64,000 nucleotides of DNA from Cunninghamella blakesleeana (GCA_017871115.1 JAFCIZ010000001.1:7314001-7378000); one strand, 5' to 3'. Positions 36,300 to 50,330 are shown, numbered from the stretch's first letter. Numbers and translations: made by a program. The notes: a model not told the origin generated them from the letters alone.

Positions 36300-37499
36300 T
36301 ATTGGAATAAAATAAACAAAATAAAAGAATGAACAAAAGAGAAAGAGAGAATACTTTTATTACTTTAATTGAAAAGGGGAAATTATTGCTGCATAATCTG
36401 AGTTGGATATCTATATTTTTTTTATCTCCGCCTTTTGCATTGAGTGCTGTAATGTATATAGAAAGTGTCAATCATAAAATTACTAAAAGGACAAAAGAGA
36501 ATCATATCTATACTAAAAAATACAAAAGGTCAATTTTTTTAAAAGTGCTTAAATATACATATATATATATATATTTATTTATTTATTTTTTTTAAAAAAA
36601 GAAATAATGACGTACAAGGGCATAAAATAAAATAGTTTTTATTTTTTATTTTTTTAAAGGGCTAAAATAAATCAATAATATACAACTTGTATATTTATTT
36701 ATTTTCGTAAATATATAATTATTCAATTTAAAACCCTAACATATATATATATAAACTAATTTTTATCCAATAATCATGAACATTATCTGAACATTCTATA
36801 GAAATAGATCAAAATTTAACTTAAATACTTACTTTTAAATTAATATGTGAATATCCATGATCTTCGCATGAAAACTGATCTGTTTATATAGAGTGATTAT
36901 ATTCTTGATATAGTAAAATATTGAGTCAATCTATTTACTATCTATTGAGGAAATTGAATATTGACGTCAACATTGATTTTAAATAACCTTTTAAAAAATA
37001 AATTATATGTTCTTTTATGCTTCCGTAACTATTTGTTATTTTTTCTACATATTTTATTTGAAGCAGTGAAATAAAAGTATACTAGTGGCATTGACCATTT
37101 TTAATTTTTAAAACCCAGCTTTTTTTTTTTTTTTTGAATGTGAAATTTTTTCCTAAATTTGAGCTGTCTTTTTCTTTTCCGTTTTATTTGCTTTTTTTAT
37201 TATCTATATATTTAAAAATGTCTCAAATTATATTAAAAAATAAAGAAAAAGCTTAGAATGGTTTCTACGATGAATAATTTACTTGTAGTAAACATTTTTC
37301 TTTATTTTTTGTATTTCTTTTTCTCCTCTACTCTTTTTTTTTAAAAAAAAAATTAAATAAATAATTTTTTCACATAACAATTGTATTTTGTATTGATGTT
37401 AGTGGTAATACATATTATTTAATAACAAAATAATAGCAATAATAAGAGTCAATAATTAATATTAGCTTATATTATTATTATTTATATAGTTGAAATAAT
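36300..37499. other. Divergent intergenic region, Whi5-like and RSPRY1-like
   Basis: About 1.2 kb. A short plus-strand frame at 36329-36595 is probably chance. It contains a perfect 10-bp palindrome TTGACGTCAA (36961-36970), a CRE/bZIP-like site, and two T(n)A(n) blocks (36586-36600, 37334-37352). Confidence 0.6.
36961..36970. promoter_or_regulatory. CRE-like palindrome TTGACGTCAA
   Basis: Perfect 10-bp dyad with the TGACGTCA core recognised by ATF/CREB bZIP factors, about 660 bp from the Whi5-like start and 530 bp from the RSPRY1-like start. Function inferred from the core only. Confidence 0.4.
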
Positions 37500-38442
37500 A
37501 TGTACACAATGGATAAATATCAAAATAATGACAAACAGATTACCACAATGATAGAACATTCTTGGAAACGTGTTTTAACGATAGCTCAGAATCAACCTGA
37601 TGAAATGTGTATAAATAGTAACAGCAGCAGTAATAATAATAATAATAATAATAATTTATCAGCAAATCCAAATAGTAATCCTCGGTTACAGCACAGAATA
37701 TTATCACCGTTACAAAATAGTCATGAACAAAACGAACTTTACGATAGGGAAAGATCAATGATACAAGCGTTGGACACTTTGTTTTCTCTAGCATGTGAAG
37801 GTAATATATATACATATTTCTATTTATTATTACTATTTTTCTTTCATATAATATATATATATATATATAACTTTGTATCAAACACCATCCTTTTTTTTGT
37901 GATATTCTCCTCCTAGGCTCAGGATATGTTAACTTTCTTGCAACAATGGTAGCTATATTGGATCCTGACTGTCCAGTCTCTATGGCCTTTCTTTCTCATG
38001 TCATTGATCGTGCATCACTTCCTTCTAAAGAAACGCTATCGTGCGTATCGCCAGCAATTCTTTCAAAATTAAATATTCGACCTCAATCTATTAATTGTGG
38101 GTTAAATAAAAATATAGGAAATAGTAAATGGACATCATGGATGATGCAACCTACTTCAACAACGACAACAGTAAATACATCATCTTCATCTTCTTCTTTA
38201 TCATCAATAAAAAAATATAGAAATATGAAAAAAAAACCGGCTAGTGAAAAAATGAAACGAAATGCTGCTGTTATTTGGGCTACTTTGGCTGAAAAATTTG
38301 CTGGTGAAATGGTACATTTATTATGGAGCATTGATGTTGCCAATCTTTTGATTTCTTTTGTCGCTGATTATCATGAAGATTTGAACGTTAGAATATTTTC
38401 TTTATTGGCTCTGGAAAAATTTTCTTTGACTGGTAAATATGC

Positions 38443-38473
<31 letters not shown>

Positions 38474-40830
38474 ATGAAAGTCAGGTTTACTTTTTTTTTT
38501 AATGTAATTCATTTATTTTACTTTGTTTTTTGTTTGGTATTAGGGGATATTAAAACAAGCATTTTACAAAATCCTTTAAACGTAAGGTCAGTACTACAAT
38601 CCGTCATTCATGAAAACAGTCATATTTTACATCAACAAAACGATCAGGAAAATACAAACAACACAACATATATTCGCAATAATAATAACATATCAGCTCG
38701 CTTTTATTCTTTATTTCACCCTTGTAAATCTCATCGTCGACAACCAACAATTAATTGGATATCAGGATGTGTCAAAAAATTTCAAAGACGAAAAATCAAT
38801 AAATCCTACAACATTCCGTCTAAACATAATTATTCATTTGCATATGGTATGAGCAATGATTATAGATTACAAAACCACCACCATCACAACAATAATAACA
38901 TTACTCGTAGAAGTCAAGAATCACAACAAAACAGTAAAGGGAAAGGAATAGAAGACATGGACTGTAATGATGATAACCTATCATTTTTAGGTTATGGCGA
39001 TGGAGAAAGATATAGTAATGATATAAAAACACGGTACTCTTCAGAGAATAATTGGATATATAGTAACAATAATAATAATTTGTATGAGCAACGTAATCAT
39101 CACCATTACGATAATAATAAAATAGATTTAAAGCCTAATATAGTGGATGATAACTATATGAAACATTTACAGTTAGCACACTGTGTTCAATGGTCTCTTG
39201 AAAATATTTTTGGTAAACAAAAAGAAAAAGAAAAAAAATATAAATCATTATAATATCATTGATCAAATATATATTTTGTTCTCATTTTATCTTTCTCTTT
39301 TTCTTTCTTTATTAGTAGTAGATTATCATAGTGAAGAGGTAATATAAATGATAAACCACATAGTATATATTTATAAGATAAGAAAAAATAATTTACTAAA
39401 AAATATACCATATAAAAATTAATATATGCATGTGTTTAGGATGGACGACTATGGGATTTAACAAATTTAAATGTCATATTAAACCCTTTTGATGCTACTC
39501 AACACTGGAAACTTGGAGGGAATGGATTAGAGGTAAATAATAAATAAAATTAATAATGACAACCATGGCTACTTTTACTTTTGAAACTAATCATATATAT
39601 ATATGTTTAAATCATAGATACGTAATGATCGTCCTCATTTCGAATCAATCCGTGCTACTGAGTGTGTGAAGCAAGGTAGATGGTATTATGAAGCACTTTT
39701 AGTAACAGCTGGTATTATGCAAATTGGGTGGTGTACTAAAAGATGTAAATTTGTTCCAGAGGAAGGGTATGGAGTTGGTGACGATCAGGTAAGGGTTTAT
39801 ACGGTGTTTATCTTTTTTTTTAAAAAAAAATCATGTAATATATAACTATAAATCATATCAATAATTTTATTTTCATATTTATTTGTTTATAATTAGCATG
39901 GTTTTGCTTTTGATACTTACCGATCGGCTGTTTGGGTAAAAATAAAAAATAAATAAAAAATATTATGATTATATGAATAGCTTGGTATTAATAGTATTTT
40001 AATCATTATTATTATTATATTTTAAGTCTAATGGGTCAGTTGTTTATCCTCAACAGAATCAAGAAAAAGTTCAATGTAAACCTGGTGATGTTCTTGGAAG
40101 TTACTTGGATCTTGATAATGGTATATGTTCATTCTTTATTAATGGGAAAGATTTAGGGTTAACTGTAGCGTTTGAACATTCTTCTTCTAATACTAATGGA
40201 AATGAAATGGAAGGATTATATCCAGCATTCAGTCTAACAGCACATCAACACATCATATTGAATTTCGGTGATCAACCATGGATATATGAACCAGATTTAT
40301 CAAATGTGGCAAACTCTCCTTGTTCTTCATCTTCTTCCTATTATTCATCAGCAACAACAACAACCATGTACCTTCCCCAGTGGTATGGATTCAACCAGTC
40401 AACTATCATGTCGGACGAATTTAAAAACCAAATTCATCACTGGTTAACTCATCGACATAATAAAGGATTTAGAACTGAAATGATGGACTTCACCGAATCT
40501 TTAGAAAATGATACTAATAATCAACATGGTATTTCACAGATGGATGACTCAATAGAAGAAAATGATTGGGATGGACCATTATGCACTATGTGCTTTAATG
40601 AACCTAAGAATACAAAAGTATTACCGTGCGGTCATGGTGTTTGGGGATCTACGTGTACAAAAATGCTTGAGTATTGGTAAGTTTACAAAATCATATAATT
40701 ATATAAATAAATAAAAATAATATTATTACGGCTTATTGACTGACATATATATACTTTTCTTTCCCTTTATTTATCAAATTTTAGTCCATTATGTAGAACT
40801 AAAATAGAAGGCTATTTAAATTGTATATAA
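37500..40830 (+). CDS. RSPRY1-like SPRY and RING-finger protein (probable E3 ubiquitin ligase)
   Basis: Nine exons (37500-37800, 37917-38432, 38544-39212, 39316-39338, 39440-39532, 39618-39788, 39897-39935, 40027-40676, 40785-40830) give 835 residues. The N-terminal half is helical (VNFLATMVAILDPD, IWATLAEKFAGEMVHLLWSI, LNVRIFSLLALEKFSLTG), followed by an Asn/His/Arg-rich disordered insert of about 170 residues (about 310-480). The SPRY (B30.2) domain follows: RWYYEALLVTAGIMQIGWCT, GVGDDQHGFAFDTYRSAVW, GDVLGSYLDLDNGICSFFIN, then ILNFGDQPW. The last residues form a RING: LCTMCFNEPKNTKVLPCGHG, then CTKMLEYW, then CPLCRTKI across the last intron. The order helical region, SPRY, RING matches animal RSPRY1, though no signal peptide is visible here. 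Ubiquitin-ligase activity is inferred from the RING. A large AAT array lies just after the stop codon. Confidence 0.85.
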
Positions 40831-42424
<1,594 letters not shown>

Positions 42425-43326
42425 TCAATGATGATCTAAATTGGATGGAGATGTTTTTCCATTTGTACTACTGCTACTACTACCAAATTTAAACATACGG
42501 CCAAGAGAAGATCGAAGAGAATGATTGCCACTAGATGATTTTGGTTTTAGCATTCGTTTATAGGAATCCTATTTTTTTTTTAAAAAAAAATTAAAAGATA
42601 GCAAGAAAAAAAAAGTGATAATAAATGCGTTAATGAAAAATCAATTCTTATTTTTTTCCCATCATTATCTAAATTTAGTTCTAATGGATAAATTAATGCT
42701 TACTAAAAACATGATTTGAGGTTTATTAAATGCACCACGTCGTTTACTTCGAATAAATTCAACAGCATCCAAAGGTTTCATACCCATTTCAATTAATGCA
42801 ATAGCGACTAATACTGGAGCTCTTCCTAATCCGGCGATGCAATGAATCTATTATTTTATTTTATTTTATTTTTACAAAAGATAAGAAAAATGAAGAAAAA
42901 AAAAAAACCAGTTTAGAGAGATTAATATATTAACAATCAATAAAAATCGTAATATCATATATATAAACTTACGGCAATTGTTTTACTTAAATCGTCTTGT
43001 TTTGCTTTTTCTACTAACTGTAGCCATTCAACAATGATTTGTTGTGGAGGAATACCGCCATCTTTAAAAGGCATATCCAAAACATCTATTCCTCTTTCCA
43101 TTAATTTTGAAGCTTGATAAGTTGGTTGACAGCATCGTACCACCGTTGTGACATTCAAATGTTTAAATTCTTCCAAATAAAACCCAAGTGTACTTTCCGT
43201 TGGGCAATCCAAAATCAAAAATCGGAGATGTGTGTTAGGGCATTCTATTAGAGTTAGCATTCTTCCTAAAGGTGAATCAGATCGAGGTTCTGTTGGCTGA
43301 AGTCTTTTATCCACAACGTTGACCAT
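42425..43326 (-). CDS. PRL-type (PTP4A) dual-specificity phosphatase
   Basis: Phosphatase of the PRL/PTP4A group. Three exons on the minus strand (42973-43326, 42704-42847, 42425-42568) give 213 residues. The core matches animal PRL along its length: [52 protein letters not shown] with the general-acid Asp, and the P-loop [19 protein letters not shown]. The Ala after the CxxGLGR arginine is the PRL hallmark (most PTPs have Ser/Thr). The second Cys of VVRCC matches the redox-sensing Cys of PRLs. The C-terminus is unusual: after [20 protein letters not shown] the animal protein ends in a basic stretch plus a CaaX prenylation box, but here a Ser-rich tail ([20 protein letters not shown]) continues to DHH with no Cys. 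PRLs are thought to act partly as CNNM magnesium-transporter partners; no CNNM gene is visible nearby. Confidence 0.92.
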
Positions 43327-44100
43327 TTTATATATAAAAATAAGTGTATGTATTTATATATTTATGTGGGTGAGGTGAGAGATATTTATTATATAATAAA
43401 AATAGTATTCTTTATCTTTATATCAATAGGTGAAAGATATAAATAAAGTTTTTAAAAAGGTATTAAGAATAGGTGCTTATTTATATATATTAAAAATAAG
43501 TTGATTTTAGATGCTGTTAGTAATATAGATGATTATAATAGTTGTAAAAGTGTGAAGGTATATATAAATAATAATATGTAGATACCAAGTTGCTTTAAGG
43601 GTGATTGAAAAAAAAAAAAAAAAAAGGATACTTAGTAATAAAATTAAATTATGACAATAATAATAATAATAATAATAATAAACAATAATAAAAAACTATA
43701 TCAACAAAGTAAAATAGATAGATTGGAATAAAAACAGTACCAATAAAAATATAAATAGTCGTAATGAGGTTAATGTTTGGTGTGAATTGAAAAAGATATA
43801 ATAATTATAATAATAATAAGAGAATTCAAATAAAAATAATGCAAAATACAATTAAACGAATATATATTATATGATTGTTGTTATTTTTGATTTTTTCTTT
43901 ATGGATTGACACAAGGTGATAAGCCAACAATAGTGTCGAAAGGTTGTGTGATGGGTTTTTTATAAAGAAAAGGGATAGCCATAAAAAAGGGAAAATTGAA
44001 ATCAAAAGAAAAAAAAGGAAAGAAAAGGTGGAAAAAGGTTTTTTATTTTTTTTCGTCTTAAAATAAAATAAAATAAATTCCGCTTTTTTTTAAATAAAAA
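43327..44100. other. Intergenic between PRL and PH-domain genes
   Basis: About 770 bp between same-strand genes, with a short AAT run (about 43651-43681) and long A runs. It may hold the PRL leader. No gene seen. Confidence 0.6.
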
Positions 44101-46286
44101 TCACCATAAAAATTGAAAAGGAACTACACTATATTGTTGATATTTATTATCATATTGAAAGGGATAATAAAACTTTTCTTTATTATCATCACCATCATCC
44201 ATATCGTCATCATATTGACTAGTTTCCTGTCGACATTCATCAAAAATAGAAACAATATAGTTGAATATATGTTCCCATTGTTTAGATTTTTGCAAGTTTT
44301 CCGTTAAAATATACATTTGACATTCAAAATCTGGATACTCTAAAAATATATTTTGACAAGCATCATCTATTGTCTCTTCGGAAAATTGTAGAATAAGTTG
44401 ATTTGAATCCATTAGTAGTAAGCCTTCTTGGTCATCTATTCCACCGTGGTATGCATGTATTAAAGTATGTAAAGGAATTATATAACGAGGAGACCTGCTC
44501 TATTTTTTGTTTTTGTTTTTCAATAAAAAAAAGAAATAAAGAATGTAAGTTACTTATAGTTTTAATCGTAATTATTATTTTAATTATGTTAATAATATGG
44601 TTTACCTCTTTAAAATCAATATCATATAATTCTAATTGTACACCTCTTACAACCGCCCAAAATCTTTCTAGTTTCTATTCAATAAAAAATGTACATATAT
44701 AAATTAAATAATATACTTGATTAAATGAATCTGCCATTTTATTTTTTTATATTTCATTTACTTATGTCTATATATAAATGCTTACAGGAGTACTTGTACC
44801 TCTTACTTGTACAGTGAGATTATCTTCTATTAATACACTTTGATTAATCATTGTTTGGCACCGATGACTAATATAAACACCATAAACTACGACGATTTGA
44901 AAATGATGACCATATTGATCCACCATGACATGCCTCTGAACATTTTTCTGTGTTGATGATAACTGAATATTAAAATTGTGATGACCAATATACTGTTCTT
45001 GTTGATTTAATTGATATTTTGTTTGAGGAAATGGAATACCTGTTTTTTTTTTTGAATAAACACGAATGGTTGCATCACATGGCTCCGTTATATCACTATA
45101 TAAATAATAAAATAAAAAATATATTTATATATTTGAATCAATAAAAAAAAAAAAAAGATATATCATCTAATGCTATTTTTTTTTTTATTATTATTATAAA
45201 TGCCTTACAATAAAAAAGTTTCATCCAGATTGGTTTGAACACTATTTTTACCACACTTTTCACTAGCAATATAAGCACTTGAACAAATTTCATCTCCAAT
45301 TTTTACTTCGCAACGAAAAAGTCCAGCTTTAATAATAAAAAAGGTAAAAAATAAAAAATATGTTATAACCTGATTCTTCTCTTTCTATATGTATAATAGT
45401 ATTTTAATATATTACGTTTTGATGTATCTTGGCTTGTAATTTGCAATACTATTTTTTTTTAAAAAAATAAAATCATTATATATATTAGCCATATCAGCTT
45501 TCATTAGTATTTTATTTTGTCTTGTATATACTATTGTTACTTTATTTATTAAACTAACCTCTTAAATATAGCATAGCTTTTGGTATTAATAATTTTGGAT
45601 TTGTAGCCGAAGATGATAGTGATGAACTATAAAAAATTAAACATATATGCTAATATTAATATTCAAATAGATTTGTCTCTATTTCTATTTATCTATTTAC
45701 TGTATTATTTTTATAATTACTATGGGCGATAAGGTTTACGAAAAACCAATGATGAAGAGAGCCAATTTGCTAATGGATTTTGTAAACCTTGTTGAGATTC
45801 AGCTAAAGAAGGGTGTCTTATCCATTGCCATTTTTCATCAGGTAATTGATCTATGGTATGATAGGGTCCATTATAATGCACAATAGGTTCTAACCGTTTT
45901 AGTGCATGTAGTGAAATTGATTTACTTGGTAATCTTTTTTTGAATAATGTAAATGATAACGAGGGTGATGATATTGATGATGTTATTTTATTCGTATTAT
46001 ATTTATAATGATGATGATAGTTCGTATTCTTGAAAGGTGATTTAGATTGCTGATTATTTTTATCCCTATCTGCTATAGTTGATCTACTTCTAATGCCACA
46101 GCTTTTGTAGCCAACAGACATAAGTTGGTGGTAAGGTTTAAAAAATATACTTTTAATTGAAAATGGTATTGAAGTAGAAAGAGAAGGGGATGGTACAGAT
46201 GGATGATTAAATGGTAGCTGATTTAATTGTTTATGTTGCTGTGGATATTGTATTGGTTGGTTGGGTAACTGAGAATGATTTAACAT
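44101..46286 (-). CDS. PH-domain protein with anillin/Mid2/Bud4-like layout
   Basis: Seven exons on the minus strand (45721-46286, 45559-45626, 45416-45448, 45209-45326, 44786-45095, 44606-44674, 44101-44499) give 520 residues. Residues 1-130 are disordered and Gln/Pro/Ser/Lys-rich. A short conserved-looking stretch follows (HTIDQLPDEKWQWIRHPSLA). The middle (about 210-360) looks like a beta-sandwich: AMLYLRVLQITSQD, LFRCEVKIGDEICSSAYIAS, CDATIRVYSKK, HHFQIVVVYGVYISHRC, which resembles the C2-like half of the anillin homology region. A PH domain ends the protein: LTVQVRG, LERFWAVVRGVQLELYDIDF, RYIIPLHTLIHAYHGG, and the C-terminal helix SKQWEHIFNYIVSIF with its conserved Trp. Anillin-type proteins (Mid1/Mid2, Bud4) anchor septins and the division ring at the cortex; that role is inferred from layout only. 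A generic PH adaptor is the alternative. Confidence 0.65.
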
Positions 46287-46918
46287 TGTGTGATTAGAGT
46301 TTTTTTATAAAGATACATATACATATAAAAATTAAAAACGAAAACAAAAAAGAGAACTAAGAAAATAAATATATATATTTTATGTTTAAAAAAAATATAA
46401 ATAAAAAATATAATTACCTATAGAGCAGGATAGATCCAAATAATATTATATTTACATCAGTTGCTTTAAAAAAGCTTTGTTCTTTTACTTTTCTAATAGC
46501 TTCTAGGTCGGGGTATTTTTTTTCTTTTACTAGAAGCTATCATTTGTTTGTCAATGTTCATATTATTTTTCGGGAATTTTAGTTGATATTACATCAAATT
46601 AAGTTTATACGCATTATAACTAAAATATATGTATATATTTTTTTAATAAATTATGGGGTGAGTTGATAATTAGTTTTTATTTTTTCGAGAGAAAAAAAAA
46701 CACATGACCATTTTAAGATGTATTTTTATTTTAACTACTCTTAAAAATCAATACTGCTTACCATATTATTGTTGATGGTTATTATACGTTTAGAACCATA
46801 CCATTATTATTATATTAACATCATCATTTATTTAAAGAACATATATACTAAGTTTACTTGTTACCAGTTTAAAGTAGGTAAAAAAAAAAAAAAATTAAAA
46901 ATAAAATAAATAATGGAT
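46287..46918. other. Intergenic between the PH protein and AMMECR1
   Basis: About 630 bp, AT-rich. An imperfect inverted pair (agcttctaggtcgggg... ...ttttactagaagct, about 46498-46540) could form a short hairpin. No gene seen. Confidence 0.55.
46498..46539. repeat. Inverted repeat agcttctag / ctagaagct
   Basis: Arms tagcttctag (from 46498) and ctagaagcta (ending 46539) are exact 10-bp complements separated by about 22 bases, upstream of the PH-protein start. Could be a hairpin or a small mobile-element footprint. Confidence 0.75.
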
Positions 46919-47770
46919 TCAGGAAGTTGAAAGTCTTGCGTTTTCATAATCAGTATAAGATAATTCCAATTTTTGAGATTGATATCGAGTTAATTGAATG
47001 GATTTTCTTTTTTCTTCAGTAATTTTTCCTATATAGCCGCCTTTACGTAAAAGAGAATCAATAGCTTCCTTTTGAGTCCATCCTTGATCAACCATTACTT
47101 CAGGTAAATATGTAGCTGTTGTTTTTGCTCTTTTTGATCCATGATGTGAAGTTGTTTCTTTATCATCAAGAGAAAACTCAATCCATATACCATGCTTACC
47201 AATTTCCCAATCCAAATAATCCTTTCCCAATTCAAAATCCGTCAAAAATGATACTGCGCATGATAATTTTGGTATTTCTTCTAAAGTAATAGGTGAAAAG
47301 CGTCTATCATGTAAGGCACTATTAAATAAAATAATATAAAAAAAGAATATTAATAATACATTCAGCAATTGTTTGTATTGCTACTTTTATTTATTCTTTT
47401 ATCAATATCTATATCCATATCTATATCTATTATATATTTACCTTGTTAAAGAATATTGTTTTAAACCTTTTCTAATTGGCATTTCATTAAAATTTCCTAT
47501 ACAACCTCTAAGTCGTTGATGTCCACGATTATTTATATGCCAGGTAACAAATAAAGGGCTAGATAAATTTAAACAAGAAAAGAAAAAAAGCAAAAAAAAG
47601 AAATTATTAATTAAAAAGAGAGAAAAAACAATTATGTAAAATGTAAACCTTTTTTCAACTTACTATTCTTTATTTTCAAAAGTTGCTTCAGGTAATGGTT
47701 TATCTTCCAAATAGGCAATTAATACTTCAAAACAGTAATAACAGTGTTCTTGGTTGATTACTTTAGACAT
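46919..47770 (-). CDS. AMMECR1: AMMECR1-domain protein
   Basis: Three exons on the minus strand (47664-47770, 47442-47558, 46919-47318) give 207 residues. It matches the AMMECR1 family throughout: CYYCFEVLIAYLE at the N-terminus, YPLFVTWHINNRGHQRLRGC with the invariant LRGCIG hexapeptide continuing into IGNFNEMPIRKGLKQYSLTS, ALHDRRFSPITLEEIPKLSC, VSFLTDFE, GKHGIWIEF, TYLPEVMVDQGWTQKEAIDS, LLRKGGY, and a final IQLTRYQSQKLELSYTDYEN. The fold is known, but the biochemical role of the family is not. The protein lacks the long N-terminal tail of the human protein. It sits between the PH gene and GDA1 on the same strand. Confidence 0.94.
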
Positions 47771-48075
47771 AATGAAGGAATAGTATTTATATACAAGAAG
47801 TATTAAAAAAAAAAAGTGTATAAAAAAAAGGAAAAAAGAAAAGGGGTTTGAAACATTTTATCTTTTTTTTTTTTTTAAAAAAAAAAAAAGTGATCATCCC
47901 GATATAGTAATTTTTTTTTACTCAATGAATTTTCAATGCTAATTGAACTATTCCTTTTATATATATTTTTCTAATTTATTTTATAAGAAAAAATTAAATG
48001 AATAAATAAATAAATATTATAAAATAATATGCACTCTATGGAAAAAGAAGAAATAATAATATAATAAATATAAAA
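47771..48075. other. Intergenic between AMMECR1 and GDA1
   Basis: About 305 bp made largely of A- and T-runs, including T14A13 at 47863-47889. No gene seen. Confidence 0.6.
47863..47889. repeat. T14A13 palindromic tract
   Basis: T run joined directly to an A run, between AMMECR1 and GDA1. Confidence 0.93.
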
Positions 48076-49043
48076 TTATGATTTGCAGATTTGATATGAA
48101 TCAATCATAGCAATGGAAGCACCAAGACACCAACCAGTTTCAACACCATGAATTTTTTGAGCAGTTTTAACAATACGATCTTGAGGTAATTCATAACCGG
48201 TTTTTAATAAGGTATAAGCATAAGTAAGATGTAAACAATAATCAGGATCAGCCTTCACTATATCTACAGCTTTTGGAATATGTTGAAAGTAATTTGTGTT
48301 GCCGCTACATACATTATGAGTTAATGTTCCCAATTCTGCAACCGAAAATTCCACAGGCATACCTAAAGGCTGTGTCAAATCGTAAAAGTAGGAGAATACA
48401 AATAAATCACGTTGATCAAAATTATCAGTTAAAGAAGGTTGGTAGATACCATTAAAAGAACAAGGAGCTGTATTGCACTGTGTATCTTTGTTGAATAATT
48501 TTTCTACAATTCCACGGCACTGAGTTGTACCAGCCCCTGTACCTATTAATTGAAGGTTAATGGGTTGGCTTTGATTGGATGCAGGTGGTGTATAGGTAAG
48601 ATTTTCAGTATGATTTTCTGGTAAACATGGATGATATACTTTTCCTAATTGAGTTGTTGCTTCTGCTGTAGCTCCCTTTTCCATCCATAAATCGACAACG
48701 CTTTCTTTGATTTTTTTTCTTGCTTCATTAAGTCCATATCCAAGGTAAGAATGTTGATAAAGTGAATAAGGATCATCCTCTCCATAATCTAAATCATATT
48801 TGTGATCTCCATCTGCCATTTTTTCGGTTGACAATTTATATGTTGGTTCAAAAACTATTTGGGTGGATGCACCTCCTAAATCAAATACTGCTGCTGATTT
48901 TCCACGCTGTGTTGTTTTTAATTTACCAAGTAAGTAATTAACTGTAATCCATGCATAAACACCTATTAAAAAATTCATTCATAAATATATAGATACATAA
49001 AGGAGATGGGTTAATCATCAGACTCTGAACTTTTAATTTACTG

Positions 49044-49083
<40 letters not shown>

Positions 49084-49633
49084 GGTTCCTACATACCTTC
49101 ATCACTACCATCCATGATTTCAACACCATTATCACCAGCAATAGGGAAAGGATAAGTATTTTCCAAATGAGAACGTACTTGGGCTAAAATTTTATCACTA
49201 ATATCCTTTCCTAATAAACGTAATCCAGCCGTAGCTTTCACGGCGAGAGGAGTACAATGATGGAACTCAGAAGGAACACTATCTACGGCAATTTTCATTA
49301 ATTCATCTAAAGAGTGAGCAGCAGCCAAAGGATCATCTTTATAGCTTGATAAACCAGGCTTTAACATACGGAATACTTCATTTTCTAATTGAGGTTCTTT
49401 TTGACAATAATTGAATCGATAAACATGAACACGAGATCCGGATGAACCGGCGTCAATCATAATAGCATATTGTTTTAAAGGTTTGCCTGGATAAGGTCTT
49501 GTACATTCATTATTGTTATTATTCTCTAAAGTATTATCCTGCCCTATATTTAAATAATATAAATATAAATATATAAATAAAGAAAATTACTAAATATAGA
49601 TTAATCAAAGTTTCCCTTATTTTGAGGTTTTGA

Positions 49634-49679
<46 letters not shown>

Positions 49680-49829
49680 CATACCTAAGCCAACATTGGA
49701 ATTTAAAGAATTATTATGAGCAGGCAATAACATCCATACAAAGAATAGTAATAAAGAACAGGCAATAACTGATTTTATTAATACATTTTTTCTTGTCTTT
49801 ACAGAAGTCATCATGGTTGTAGTCCACAT
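48076..49829 (-). CDS. GDA1: Golgi guanosine-diphosphatase (GDA1/CD39 family)
   Basis: Type II Golgi membrane enzyme that turns GDP into GMP so that GMP can leave in exchange for GDP-mannose, sustaining glycosylation. Three exons on the minus strand (49685-49829, 49097-49543, 48076-48962). From the first in-frame AUG (49829) it has 492 residues. A membrane anchor ([19 protein letters not shown]) follows a short cytosolic tail. The apyrase-conserved regions are clear: ACR1 [19 protein letters not shown]2 [15 protein letters not shown]3 [20 protein letters not shown]4 [14 protein letters not shown], and the C-terminal GWCLGASI. Cysteines of the lumenal domain are kept. The open frame extends 28 codons further up to a GTG at 49913 with good coding texture, but no ATG precedes the in-frame stop, so the true start is uncertain. 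The plain GDA1 architecture favours GDPase over ecto-apyrase. Confidence 0.93.
49033..49082. repeat. (AT)n array in a GDA1 intron
   Basis: About 22-25 AT dinucleotides in the intron between exons 2 and 3. Confidence 0.9.
49639..49677. repeat. (AT)n array in a GDA1 intron
   Basis: About 19 AT dinucleotides in the intron between exons 1 and 2, close to the donor. Confidence 0.9.
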
Positions 49830-50330
49830 TCTATTCCGATCAGGTTGGATGACAATAGTAGGTTGACGATAAGATCCAATTGGAAATGAAGTTTTACTTT
49901 TTGATGAAGCCACTTTTGTTGGATTTATCTATTCAGTATATAAACTATATTATTTTATTTTACTTATTTATTTTTTAAGAAAAAAAAAAGAAAGAAAACT
50001 GCTCTTTTTTTTTAAAAAAAATAAAATAAAAATTTGGTATATAAATAAGAATAAATGTTATATATATAAATATAGATAAAATAAAAAAGGGAAAAAGAAA
50101 GAAAAGGCGAAAAAAAAAAAATTAGCTCCCCTTTTTAAAAAAAAAAATTATTCTCAACTTTTGATTCGATAATTATAAATTAACCGATATATTTTTTATG
50201 ATTTCACTTTTTTTGTCCCTCTCTCTCTCTCTCTTTCTTTTGTTCTTTCCCTTTTAAACTATATATACCTTTACGATACGATTCATGGATATAACTCATA
50301 TATAGTAAAGTTATTTATTCGTATTAAAAT
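49830..50330. other. Divergent intergenic region, GDA1 and GSK3
   Basis: About 500 bp between start codons; the first 84 bp on the GDA1 side are open in the GDA1 frame. A CT run (about 50218-50240) and T9A8 (50005-50021) are present. No other gene. Confidence 0.6.

Noticed and set aside
36329..36595. 88-codon plus-strand frame
   Set aside because: Composition matches AT-rich chance sequence; no family match, and it overlaps promoter sequence and a T(n)A(n) block.
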